This document shows positions 1 to 12,401 of a DNA stretch of 64,000 nucleotides, in pieces. Position 1 is the first letter of the stretch. Each line of letters starts with the position of its first letter. The translations under genes were made by a program, and so were the position numbers. The stretch is from Pneumocystis sp. 'macacae' (Eukaryota > Ascomycota > Pneumocystomycetes > Pneumocystales > Pneumocystaceae), in the NCBI GenBank assembly GCA_018127085.1, contig CM030724.1:62001-126000 (forward strand), read 5' to 3'. The notes under the pieces are model-generated. The model made no database searches and was not told where the DNA came from. It worked only from the letters and a program-made list of their open reading frames with translations.

Positions 1-1743
1 AAAAAGTAGTTCTTTTTATTTGATAAATATCTTTTGGAATATAGGAATTAATTATTTGAATAAACATAAATACTATCCAACCAACATATCCTAGTGTAAT
101 AATTGAATGTAAAAATAGTCTATCGTATCTAGAAAATGTAGTGAAACTATTAGTTAATTTTAGAATTAGCTTACGTTTGAAAGTAATTTAAGCCGGCTAA
201 ACATAACTCTATCATTTCTTTAGAAAGCTGTATTGCTTGGTTATACTCATGGTTATCAATAAGAGTTCTGATTTTGTTGTTATAGATATCTAAATTATGT
301 GTTTTGTTATTTAAGTGTTTAAATGGCTTAAATATGATTTTTGTTGAAGATTTTAGTTCTATAATTACATTAAAAAATAAGATAAAGGAAATATTTTAAT
401 AATACTGTGTTTCATTTTATATTGCTCGGCTATTTCTAATGCGTTTGTGAAAGCAATTTGACTTTTAATATTAGGAGGACATGATAAATAGTCTAGAGGC
501 AATTGTCCAACAGAATTTACTGGGAAATTTAGCCCAATAAGATAAGCCTAATTATTTTAATACATTTTTATTAAATTAGATAAATACCATAAGCGGTGCA
601 ATATCTGCTTGAAGAACATCTATACGTTTTACTACGTTAACAGCCCAGTTTTCTGAAAATTTATCATGACCTGTAACATTTAGTTTATCAGGTTTGTTTA
701 TGCCAGGACCCCAAACGATTAAAGGCGTACGAGTATTATCAGGATGACCATCTCCATGACTTCCTAGATCACTCATTCCATGATCAGATGTAAATATCCA
801 TGCAGTTTTATCATCATTGTAATAGTTTTCTACAAGTTCTACAATTTTTTTGATACCTGTATCTACAACTTTAATATTGTTTAGATATTCTTTTGAATAT
901 GGACGATATGAATGACCAGCTGTATCTAATCCAAGCAAATGAAGAAAAAATACTATTTTGTCTTGCGATAATGCTTTTTTTGTAGTTTTATTAAATGTAG
1001 AGTTTTTAAATAATTCTGTTATCTTGTCAAAAACCCATGTATCTAAAACTGTAGAATCTTTAATAATTTTTAAATATATATATATATATATATTTGATTA
1101 AAAAAATACCTTTAGAAAAATCTTCCATTTTTTTTTCATACATAAATGTTTCAACTCGTGAAATATTAGATGTACCATATGCAAACATAGGTAAAATATC
1201 AGGAGAGCCAAAAGACCATGTATGACGTGATTGGTTAAAAATAGAATCAAAATTAACAGGGTTAGTTTTCCAACCTATTCAAAAAATATTAGTATTTATT
1301 TAAGTGTTTTTTATATCTATGCCTTTAGTTACTGCACTAACATCTTCATAAAATCCTGCGATAATAGCAACATGTCCTGGTCTAGATTCCGTTGGAACAC
1401 GAGTATGAGATATTCCAAAACAGCCTTTGTTAAGTACTATTGAATGCAAAAATGGTGCGAACGTTTCGTATGTGTTTGTTTCGGTATTTAAATGTGATTC
1501 AAATAATTTGTCTGCTCTTAAACCATCTCCTAAATAATATGCTTTTAAAAATAGAAACTTTAAAGAAAGTAACAAACCAACTATAAGAAAAAGTCTTTTT
1601 GCTGGGACATGATTTTCTACTTTGAATTGTTGCATTCCATGGACCAATGGTGATGTAAAATAGATATCAAAAATAGATCGAAGATAAATAAGATGAAACA
1701 AGATCCCTATAATTAATATGTTTTTTTGAGAAAAATGTGACAT
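1..1743 (-). CDS. MCD4: GPI ethanolamine phosphate transferase 1 (MCD4/PIG-N), N-terminal part, cut by window edge
   Basis: Adds phosphoethanolamine to the first mannose of the GPI precursor in the ER membrane. Proposed exons: 1323-1743, 1110-1274, 588-1057, 406-547, 175-358 and below 1-128, giving about 500 of the usual 900 or so residues; the C-terminal membrane part lies outside the window. The start at 1743 leads into a hydrophobic N-terminal anchor and the conserved text HGMQQF, then [16 protein letters not shown] and [14 protein letters not shown], which are hallmarks of the alkaline-phosphatase-fold catalytic domain with its metal ligands. All phases agree across five introns. The first intron (1275-1322) begins with GC instead of GT. 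Family identity is clear; the exon edges are inferred. Confidence 0.93.
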
Positions 1744-2969
1744 GAATTATTTATATTTTTGTGTTTTATATGAATTATCTTTTTTCAGCAAAATAATTAA
1801 GATTGTAAGAATTAATAGAATGTTTAATATACTTTTTTTCGTAAATTTGAAATTGTAATAAAATTTTTCATATGAAACATAAAGTAATTTTTGTTTTTTT
1901 AAAAAGCGACATAGGACTTATCTAGAGACGAGATTTACGATAATTTAAGGTATTAATAAAATTAATAAAATATAATGTTGATTCTAAATATGAATTTTTG
2001 TTACTGTATAATAATCCTTATGTTTTTAAAATTTTCAAATATTATTAAATTAGAAGTTTGAAGAGTTATAAAAAATATGTATAAAAATATAAGAAAATTT
2101 AATATATATTTGATAATTATATTAGTATAAAATATTTGGTTTGATGTTATGTTTTTGTAAATTTTTTCTTTGTATATTTCAATTTAATAAATGAATATTT
2201 TGTATGACTAGTAATAAAAGTTTTTTTCTTTTTACTGGCTTAAAGATATTATGTTTGAAATTTAATTATTTTTGTTTATTTTTGCTTCAAGATTTTTTTG
2301 ATATTTAATAGTGAAATTACAAATTTTAGGACAAAGTAGAATGTCTCTTTTGAGAGAAAATTAAGGCTTGAATTATATTTAAAATAATTTTATGTATTAT
2401 AATCATTCAATTTTTATAATATTTCTGATAATATTCTTAATTAGTCTTGTTATAATCAACATTTTAATATGGGTTAAAAATATTTAATAAATCTATAGAA
2501 TATTTGTTTTGTTTTATTTGCTTTTTTTTCAATAGAAAAAAAAATTTTAAAGATTTAATATTTTAAAATTTAGTAAAGCTCGATTAAATAATTTTTTAGA
2601 GCTTTGAAATAAATTTTGTAAAGAATAAAACTAAATCTTTTTTGCTGTTATATGAAAGTGTAATAATTTTAGTTATATTTTATAGATTTGATTTATTATA
2701 TAGAGTATTGATCTTCTTATAATATTTTATTTTATTTATTTTTAGAATTTAAAATTTTTAGGTTTAATGTTTTTTTTATAAAATTCATTAATGTAAGATC
2801 TAATTAATGTAATTTCCTTATTAAGTTAAATAAAATGAATTCTTAATATTAGAAAATACATATAATGAAACCTGTTTTTAAGATTGTTGTTAAATATTTT
2901 TTGAAATCTATAATACATATCATTGTACTATTGAGATTGAAAATAATAAAAGAATATAATTTTTATATT
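1744..2969. other. Gene-free AT-rich spacer
   Basis: About 1.2 kb between the start of MCD4 and the stop of the bS21m gene. It is dominated by T runs on the plus strand and shows no ORF with recognisable content. The upstream part should hold the MCD4 promoter. The small ORF at 2865-3059 overlaps the bS21m coding end antisense and was not accepted. Confidence 0.6.
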
Positions 2970-3572
2970 TCACATTTGTCTACGTTTCATTTCCTTTACG
3001 ATAGAAACCAAATAACGTATATTAGCCCTAAAACGCTTTCTATGTCGTTCACTACGTAAACGGTTTCTTTTTCTTGTAGGTTTTTCATAAAATCTACCTA
3101 GCTTTTCTTCTCGTCGTACATTATTTTGTTTTAAAAGAATATCTAAAGATTTCCATGAAGAAATAACATCTTGATTTCTTACATCTCGAGATGCTGCTCG
3201 GCGATAAATATGTAATTTCTGAGATTTGTTTCCCAAAACTTCATTATTTGAAGAACTAGTTGCCTCAAAAGGAAATGATAGATGTTTGATTTTATTTTCT
3301 GATGATAAAATAGGACTAACTGTTTTTAGATAAAATTTATCATAAGATGATTCATCTGTTTTTTTCTCTGTAGTAGATATTTTTATACTTTTCAAATCCT
3401 TTTTTTCAGATTTAAATGGAATTATACTTAAATGTCTTACTGTTTTATTGATGTATTTTTCTATTAATAACGTTTTTTTTTTTGGTCTCCATAATATAAA
3501 TTTTTCATGTAAGAAATAGTTTGAAAACTTACAATTGAAAATATTCTTTGATATTTTTTTTATATTAATCAT
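2970..3572 (-). CDS. Mitochondrial small-subunit ribosomal protein bS21m
   Basis: A single-exon, 200-residue basic protein. The last ~60 residues carry the bS21 signature: a WKSLD segment, then NNVRREEKLGRFYEKP, followed by an Arg/Lys-rich helix rich in RSERHRKRF and ending in VKEMKRRQM. The first ~110 residues are less conserved and Lys-rich, as expected for a mitochondrial import sequence plus fungal extension. It would sit on the mitoribosome small-subunit platform. It is divergent from the RBM25-like gene with a 170 bp spacer. Homology to Mrp21/Rsm-type proteins is inferred from the C-terminal motif only. Confidence 0.8.
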   Translation of the reverse strand: MINIKKISKNIFNCKFSNYFLHEKFILWRPKKKTLLIEKYINKTVRHLSIIPFKSEKKDLKSIKISTTEKKTDESSYDKFYLKTVSPILSSENKIKHLSFPFEATSSSNNEVLGNKSQKLHIYRRAASRDVRNQDVISSWKSLDILLKQNNVRREEKLGRFYEKPTRKRNRLRSERHRKRFRANIRYLVSIVKEMKRRQM

Positions 3573-3742
3573 TTTTAATTGTTTCTTTAAAAAAAGAATT
3601 TATTTTTTTTTAAAATTATATTTTTATTTTTAGATGAGTTGTTTCGAAATTTGTGATTTAATTAATAAAAATTTTAAGTTATATTTTTGAGCAATAATTA
3701 AGGGATCCTTGAGGGATACTTAAGTCTGATACTTGTAAAGTT
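3573..3742. promoter_or_regulatory. Shared divergent promoter, bS21m / RBM25-like gene
   Basis: The two start codons are 170 bp apart and point away from each other, so both promoters must lie here or overlap the first exons. The spacer contains poly-T/poly-A tracts. No specific factor site was recognised. Confidence 0.4.
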
Positions 3743-6095
3743 ATGTATCATTCACAACAGTTACCTTATGGTGCAAGTAAGTTTTGTTAAATATGTAAAT
3801 TATAAATTTTATTATAATTTTTAGATACAGTTTATGGATATCAAGGGTATCAGGCTTATCAACAGAATTTGCAAGCATCATCTGGTTATGTTTCTGGGGT
3901 GGCACAGGCTCAGCCTTCAGGATATGGGCTTCATCAGAATATATCAAAAATCGATTTTAATGCACCTATTATTCATTTTGGAACAAATGTCGACCAAGTA
4001 AAATCTCAAGCTGCTATTATTACATCTGCCCCTGTGCTTGTATCTAAAGCTACAGTTCCTCGTGATCCACCAAACCTTTTGCAACCACTTACTCTAGAAC
4101 AACAAATTAGAACATTATTCATTGGTGCTATTCCTGATTATCTGGATGATTTTTGGATTGATAAAATCTTAAAGGTATTTTTTTTATTTTGAAATGTTCA
4201 TATTTATATGTTTAAGTCTGTTGCAAAGTTAAAAGAGTGGAAAAGAGCTAGTAATGCTACAGGTTCCCTTCGGAATTTTGGATTTGCTGAATATGAAGAT
4301 TTTGAACACGTACAAAGGGCAATTATAGTCTTAGAGGATTTGGTTGTTCCTTCTTTGAAAAAAGATGAAGAAGCTTCTAAAATAATGGTAAAACTTTTTT
4401 TTTATTTTATAGTTAATAATTAGTTAAGGTTGTAGTTGATCAAAAAACTAGAGATTATTTAGATGAATGGAATGAAAAAAGAGAGAATAAGAATCCGGTA
4501 AATGTCTTTTTTAATAAGTTATTAATATTTACATATTAAAGCAACGTGAACGGAGTCTTATTATGCAAGCGAAAAGTAATCTTATTAAAGTCCTTGAAGA
4601 CTTTAAGGATCCTAATAAACGTGATTCGAAGAAAGCATCTCTTGATGATAGGTCTAAAGAGATACAAGTTTTTGAAAACAAGGAAGGGTCTAAAGTATTT
4701 ACTGTAGCAGTTAATGCTGATGATGAACTGGAAGATATACCTGCAGAACAACGTGAAGCTGTTGCTCGTGAAATTTCTTCTTTTAGAGAAAGATCTGCAA
4801 GAAGAGAATATGAGAAATTAAAGAGAGAAGAAGAAGTTGAGAGAAGAAAATTAGAATTTGAAAGAATGGCTAAGTTATCTGTTCCCATAAGACCTGCTTC
4901 TCAGATAAAGAATCCTGTTAATCAAAAAACAAAAAGTGAGAATTCTCTGTTCTTTACAGATTCTGTTAACGATCGTCGAGTTGGTCAGATAGCTAAAGAT
5001 TATCAGAAACCAGTAACATTTGTATTAAAAGAAGTTAATGGTTATAGTCGAAATAATGATGACGAATTGGATGATACAAGATCTTGTGAAGAAATAGAAA
5101 GAGAAAGAAAAAACAAAAAGCAAAAAGAACTTGAAATTGCGTTTCATGAAGTAATTTTATTTTACTTTTTATGTTTATTCTTACAATGTTTTAGAGGGAA
5201 AAAAGATGGTTAAATAGAGAAAAGTCGCGAACATCTGCGTTGGAGAGAGAAATGAATAGAGATAAAGAAGAAGCATTCCGTGAAGCTAAAGATAGGGAAA
5301 TTATGTCTCGTCGACTTGCTGAATGGGATGATGATTTAGAGGCCGAAAGAGCTATGGAAGAATATTATAAAGATAGATCATCGTGGTTACGGCATAGAAT
5401 AGTGTTTCGTAGTAGAGAAATGGAAATGGATGCACGTGATCGTGCCTTAGAAGAGCGTCAGGATTCAGAGAAATCTAAAGTTAATACTAATGCTAATTTT
5501 TTCCCTAAAAAGCATCTTATAGAACATACGCTTGTTGAGTCTGGAATCAATAAGGATAGTGGGCCTATTAAGCTTACTTTTAGCTCTGTAAAAAAGCAAA
5601 TAGATCTTCCTAAAAGAGTTGTTTCTGAAGTAGAAAAACTTTTGGAAGATGACGATGATCTTTATACTAGAAATAAAAAACCAATATTATTGCCTCTTGA
5701 TTATGATGATGTAGAAACAGTTGAAGATAATGAAACTAGGATTAAAAGAATTAAAGATATTGTTGCATCTGTTCCATCTGAAAAAGAAGGGTTATGGAGT
5801 TGGCCAATTAAGTGGAATCTATTAACTAATGTAAGATTTTTTTAATTAAAGCATTTTAACAAAGTATTAGTCTATTATTGAAGATAAAATTCAGCCGTTT
5901 ATTGCAAAAAAGATTGTTGAATATGTTGGCGTTCAAGAAGATGAATTGATTAAGTTTATTTTAGATCATTTACAGAAAAGAGGTAGTGCTGAAGAACTTG
6001 CAAAGGAATTGGAAATGGCTATGGATGAAGAAGCAGAATTGTTTGTTAATAAGATATATAGATATGTCATTGTTATATTAGAGACTATTATATAG
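3743..6095 (+). CDS. RBM25/Snu71-like U1 snRNP-associated splicing factor
   Basis: Predicted 697 residues from exons 3743-3776, 3825-4174, 4217-4387, 4429-4497, 4542-5150, 5195-5830 and 5871-6095. The order of parts matches RBM25: a Gln/Tyr-rich start, an RRM-like domain (QIRTLFIGAIPDYLDDFW, then NFGFAEYEDFEHVQRA), a long charged Arg/Glu coiled region with EREMNRDKEEA-type repeats, and a C-terminal PWI-like helix bundle (IKFILDHLQKRGSAEEL). The family bridges U1 snRNP to 5' splice sites, which fits an organism with so many small introns. It converges with QTRT1. Fission yeast Usp107 and budding yeast Snu71 are likely counterparts. Confidence 0.85.
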
Positions 6096-6199
6096 TTAAA
6101 AAAATAGTTTTTTATTAATATTGTAATTGTGTCAGATAGTTGATAGTTTCAAATTATTTACATTTCTTTTAATTTTAGGATTTTAGGGTGATTTATAAT

Positions 6200-7655
6200 T
6201 TATTCTAGCAAGTTTATATTTACTGTATTTAAAGAATCAATTGCCCATTTAGGATAATTTTCTTTTTTTCCTGAATATAAACGATTGAATGATTTTTTGA
6301 CAAAAGTAGGGAATTGGTCATGAATAATTGCATTTCTCATTTCTCTCATTAAGTTCAATTGATAGTGAATATTGTGGATTGTTAATAAATGTGCAAAAAC
6401 TTATATTTATTAGAATAAAATGTTAAATATGATATTTTACCTGTTTCTTTGCATACAATATGGTGAATATACGCCCTTGTTACTTCCCATTCTCCGGACT
6501 TACAACAAGGACATTTACAATCTTTATCAATAGGATTATAATCGTTTGCGAAACATTTATTACGAAGATTTAAAACACCATGTGGTGTAAGTGCATTACC
6601 AAAACGCTAAAAGATTAAAAAGGAAAAAGCATATATTAATACTTACTGCTGTTCGTGTAGGATATACACAATCAAATTGATCAATCCCTAGTGCGACACT
6701 AACAATGAGATCTTCCGTATAACCCTAAATAAATTAAGTGATAAATTTTTTTATAGTGTTTTTACAACTCCCATTAGATATCTTGGTTTGTTATAAGGCA
6801 ATAAATTTGTACAGATTGAAACAATTTTGTATGTCTGAGATTTTTCTTCACCACCGCTTAGTCCACCTATAGCTATTCCGGGAGTTTCTCTTTTTATAAT
6901 TTCTAAGCAACATGTTGTCCTTAATTCCTCATTAAGTCCTCCTTGAACAATTGCATAAAGACTTTGTCTTTCTGGATGTTTATTTGCTGCAATACAACGA
7001 TCAAGCCAGCGTATGGTTCTCCACATTGCTTCCTCTACTCTTTCTAAAGAGCTAAGAGAATGAACAACATCGTCCAATTGCATTATAATATCTGAACCAA
7101 TACTGTTTTGTAAAGAGATAGAATATTCTGGTGTAAGAAGCATAAGAGATCCATCATGAGGGCTGTGGAATTCAACACCTTCTTCTGTAATTCGAGATAG
7201 TTTTAAGAGAGAAACCATTTGAAACCTTATATATATTAGTAAGATGTATTTAGGTTTATGTAATAAATAGTACCCTCCGCTATCTGTCAACAGATTATAA
7301 GACCATCCTTCAAATAAATGAGCTCCACCTGTTATATCAAGAACTGATTGTCCTGGACGATGACCGAGATGGTATGTATTGTTAAGCATAAGTCGACAAC
7401 CAAGATGTTCTAGTTGGTGAGGTGTGATACCTTTTAATGTTCCCTGAAAATTTTAATTAAATTTATTGGTATTAGAAAAATTAACTTGTGTGCCTATAAA
7501 GTTTTTAAGACTGTTTTTTGAAGAGAATGAAATTTACCAACTGGCATAAATACAGGAGTTTCAACAGTTCCATGTGATAGTGTAAGAAGGCCTGCTCTTG
7601 CTTTTGATACTGAGCATTTGCTTATAATATCAAAACTTAGCCCTTTAGAATGCAT
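6200..7655 (-). CDS. QTRT1: Queuine tRNA-ribosyltransferase catalytic subunit
   Basis: Exchanges the wobble guanine of GUN-anticodon tRNAs for queuine. Predicted 399 residues from exons 7538-7655, 7486-7493, 7274-7443, 6766-7225, 6647-6724, 6441-6606 and 6200-6399. Visible hallmarks are [38 protein letters not shown] (catalytic Asp), GGLSGGE, RYLMGVG and the zinc site CKCPCC with a following His. The second exon is only 8 nt and the intron at 7226-7273 is 48 nt with no stop in frame. The eukaryotic enzyme works with a QTRT2 partner, not in this window. Eukaryotes obtain queuine from outside, so this gene implies salvage from the host. Confidence 0.95.
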
Positions 7656-7763
7656 AGCAATAATTATATTAAAGAATATCTGTTATTTGTAGGAATTTTG
7701 TTCATTATATTTGATTTTTGATGTATTTTAATGTATTGTAAAAGAAAAGTTCTAGTTTTGGGT
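7656..7763. promoter_or_regulatory. Divergent spacer, QTRT1 / tRNA-Arg
   Basis: Only 108 bp separate the QTRT1 start codon from the first tRNA base on the other strand. The QTRT1 promoter must lie here. The tRNA itself uses internal A and B boxes. Confidence 0.4.
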
Positions 7764-7845
7764 GTCCATTTGGCGCAATGGTAGCGCATTCCTCTCCTAT
7801 GTACGCCCGAAGGAAAGGTTGCGGGTTCGAGTCCCGTAATGGATG
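7764..7845 (+). tRNA. tRNA-Arg (anticodon CCT) with a 10-nt intron
   Basis: It folds as a cloverleaf: acceptor 7764-7770 with 7838-7844 (first pair G-U), D stem GCGC/GCGC, anticodon stem TTCCT/AGGAA, T stem GCGGG/CCCGT with loop TTCGAGT. The anticodon CCT is at 7796-7798. Ten bases (7800-7809) sit after position 37, the normal place for a nuclear tRNA intron, and their removal leaves a 7-base loop CTCCTAA. The discriminator is G at 7845. A TTTTT run at 7848-7852 fits an RNA polymerase III terminator. The body strongly resembles yeast tRNA-Arg(CCT), which reads AGG. Confidence 0.93.
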
Positions 7846-7847
7846 GG

Positions 7848-7852
7848 TTTTT
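7848..7852 (+). terminator. RNA polymerase III T-run terminator
   Basis: Five T residues begin two bases after the tRNA 3' end, the standard Pol III stop signal. Confidence 0.75.
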
Positions 7853-8220
7853 CTTTATTAAGAGTTAATTTTAGTATCACTTATTAGTATATTTTAAGAG
7901 TTGTAAGAGTTAATACAATGGATAATACTAGGGTTTGAGTGTAAGGTTGTCGCAATTACATTATTATTTAATGTGATGACTTAGTGTTATATATTAGTAT
8001 ATATATAATTAAATAATGTCCTTATATTAAGATTTAAGGAGTGCAGTATTTTTAAAATATATCAATATATTATCGATATATGTACTGATTATATTTGTAT
8101 AACGAGATATATATATTTTAAGAATATTATTACAATTAATAAAGTATCTTTAAAACTAAATGAGTCAAAATAAAGACGAAATTGTACTGATAATAAAAGA
8201 TATAAATGATTTGAATGTTT
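7853..8220. other. Gene-free spacer
   Basis: About 370 bp between the tRNA and the thymidylate synthase stop codon. AT-rich, with TATA-like dinucleotide stretches near 7990-8010 and 8060-8120. No gene seen. Confidence 0.5.
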
Positions 8221-9580
<1,360 letters not shown>

Positions 9581-10801
9581 ATGGGTAGAAAACAAGTGGT
9601 TACATCTAGAAAAGAAAAATCTTCAGATACTAACTATGATTCTGTTATTCATGAACGAAAAGATAGTATGGATGAGTTAACATTATCTGTAAAATCAAAA
9701 AAAAATATTAAAGAAATGCCTTTATCAAAAACATTAAGTATAAAAAAATTACATTCATTTGAAAAGGAGAATCTGCCTTTAGGAAGTTCTAGAATGATGG
9801 AAAGTGTTAGTTTGAAAAAGTGTTCTCAGAAAAAGATTTTTATGGAAAAAGATTCCAAAGATTGTCAAAAGGAAAATGTTTTGCAAGTATTACAAATTCA
9901 ATTAAATGACCCAAAACGTAAATTCATAGACGTATACGATGATAGTATTGCTATGGATAAAAGGCTAGAGGAGGTAAAGGGTTTTCTATAGTTCTGAAGT
10001 AAATTGAAATTTTCAGGCAATTCGAAAGATGGAGGAATTTGAGAAAAAATATATATCTCTTAAAGATCTTCGTCAAACAGAAGTTGAATCTAATTTTTGT
10101 ACTTATCGTGAGGCAGCTGAATCTCAATTTAAGGGTAAATTGTTTTATAGAATTTTTCTTGTGCCTGATATAATTAGCTTCTGAAGTACTTATTGATAGT
10201 CTTACAAAAAATATAGATGCTAAAGAAAAGAAGTTGAATGATTTGTTATCTCATATTGATAGTTTGGAAGCAGAAAAGCGAGAATTTGAAAAGCTATCTG
10301 AAAAATGTATGTTGTTTTTAATATGGCTATTTATATTGATTTTTTAGTGAAATTTGCTGAACAGGCTCTTGTTCGTGCGAATTCTCAGATTTCATATTTA
10401 AATGCTAAGCTTTCTTCTCATTCTAGTGCATCTATTGTTCAATTAAAAGAAGATCTTTATAGTGATTTAACAGGACTCCTTATTCGTGATGTTAAATCAG
10501 ATTCTAAGAAAACTGTTTTTGATTGTTTACAAACAGGTCGTAATGGGAGTCAGTTTCGTTTTTATTTTTATTGTTATACTTATATATATATATAGCTCTT
10601 CATTTCAAGCTTTCGCTTTTTATTGATCCTTCTTGTCAATCACAAGAGCGATTTTCATATACTCCTCTTTTCGATGAAGAACGAGATGCACCACTTTTAA
10701 ATTATTTACCTGATTATCTTACAGGTGAAATAATATTTGAAAAAGATCAGGCAGCTATGTTTAATTGGAGATTATCAAGTGCTTTACAAAAGAAAGATTA
10801 G
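9581..10801 (+). CDS. Monopolin subunit Csm1/Pcs1-like coiled-coil kinetochore protein
   Basis: Predicted 348 residues from exons 9581-9973, 10017-10134, 10178-10306, 10348-10548 and 10596-10801. A charged, low-complexity N-terminus (about 130 residues) is followed by a long coiled coil (about residues 130-250) and a C-terminal globular domain with DCLQTGRNGTLHFKLSL, then YTPLFDEERDAPLL and NYLPDYLTGEI. That C-terminal domain is the Csm1/Pcs1 fold, which binds kinetochore proteins and in fission yeast prevents merotelic attachment. The last intron uses a GTCAGT donor, chosen because it restores GRNGTLHF. Confidence 0.85.
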
Positions 10802-10928
10802 TTTTTAAATTTGTAATCATTTAGTTTTTAATAATTTCTTCTACATGTATATAAATAATGGATTTATATCGAATTAACGTTTGTTTTGATTTTTATAATA
10901 AATAATATTAAAACGAATCGTGTAAATA

Positions 10929-11415
10929 ATGAAAATTTGCAAAAAGATTTTTCAAATTTTCAATAGTTCGAAACTTGTTTCATATGTTAGCAACGTTCAT
11001 CCAGTATCTAATCTTAGATATATAGAATATCCTTATGATGTAACATCACCATTGTCTGTCAAATTACATGTATTTAATATATTTTGTTAAGAGCTTTTAT
11101 GATTTCTATTAGAAAAGAAGAAAAGATATTTTAAAAAAAGGCCAAATTTTTTGGGAAAATAATAATACTTTTTACTTTAAAAAATTAGAAGTATTTTGTA
11201 ATGATGTTATTAAAAAAAAGGGTTTGGTTACTGATGAAGATATGTTTGTGTTTTATAGAGAGTATTTACAAAGTTCCAAATTTAAAATGAGAAAATATCA
11301 ATGGTGTTGGTATCGACAAATTTTTGATATTCTTGTGGATAGTTTTAAAGTTTGGATAAATAATACAGCAGATCATTCGTCTTTTTTTTCTCATATAGAT
11401 AGAAAGAGACGATAA
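10929..11415 (+). CDS. COA8/APOPT1-like mitochondrial cytochrome oxidase assembly protein
   Basis: Predicted 147 residues from exons 10929-11069 and 11113-11415. A basic N-terminus fits a mitochondrial targeting peptide. The conserved core reads IEYPYDVTSPLSVKLH, then GQIFWENNNTFYFKK, VTDEDMFVFYREYL and MRKYQWCWYRQIF, which parallels COA8 (a proline-rich entry, QxFWxxN, MAxFYKxFL, and xxxWYxxNF). The family protects complex IV during oxidative stress. It follows the Csm1-like gene in tandem. The assignment rests on motif order, not on an alignment. Confidence 0.72.
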
Positions 11416-12401
11416 ATATGTTTAAAATATAACTTAGATGTTATTTTTGTTTTTTAAAAAGATAGATTAGTTTTTAGGATTTTAGTAACGTAAAAATATT
11501 TTTGGTATTTAAGTAAATGTATATTTAAGATTATATAGTATTTTATATATTATAGATATAAAAGGTTTTGTAATTTTTTTAGGGAATTTTGCTAGTTAAT
11601 ATATTTTTAATGTTTCTTAAAAAGAGTTTACATTTTTAAATTATATAATATTTTCATTTAAATTTAGATTCTGAATTTATATTATTATTTATTATATTAA
11701 ATGTTGAAATTTTATGGAGTTATATATTTTAAAAAAACTATGAATAATGATTTATAGATATGATTTATTGAAATATATAGCAGAATTTTTGTTTTATACA
11801 TATGAATGTTTTGAATTTTATGAAAAAAAACTTATATGTAAATTATGATTAAAAATCAAATTTATATAATATTATTTTTGTATATTTTCAATAATTTTGT
11901 CTATGTAGTTGTATGTTTATGAAAAATAAAATATTGGTTGAGTTTAAAAAAATTAGATATAGTAAAAATTTTTTCATAATAATTCTTTTAAGAATTCATT
12001 TTATTATTAGGTATAATTCCCTTATTTGTTATATTTTAATTTAAATTATAATTATAAAATGAAAAATTTATGAACAATAGCTTATATTGAAATATCTTAT
12101 TACTAATTTCATAGGAATTTCAGTACATATAAAGAATACTATATATATTAATTACTATAATAATCGAAATTTAAAAAGACTCATGTATTATATTAAAAAT
12201 TGAATCCTATAGACTTTAGAAGTATATTTTTGAGTATTAAATTATAAAATGGTGTATAATGAATCTTATGAAAGTAATTTCCAACTATGCAAAAAGATTG
12301 AACTTTGTTATATAAAAAGAACGTCGAATTTTTTCAAATTGAGAATTTTATAATCAATTAATTTTTTATGTAAATTAATGATAGTAATCGATTTTATATG
12401 T
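11416..12401. other. Gene-free AT-rich convergent spacer
   Basis: About 1 kb between the 3' ends of the COA8-like and Glo3-like genes. T- and G-biased on the plus strand. No coding signal seen; both 3' UTRs must lie here. Confidence 0.6.

Noticed and set aside
2865..3059. 64-codon plus-strand ORF
   Set aside because: Overlaps the conserved C-terminal coding end of bS21m antisense and starts in AT-rich spacer.
4529..4888. 119-codon minus-strand ORF
   Set aside because: Antisense shadow of the charged repeat region of the RBM25-like gene.
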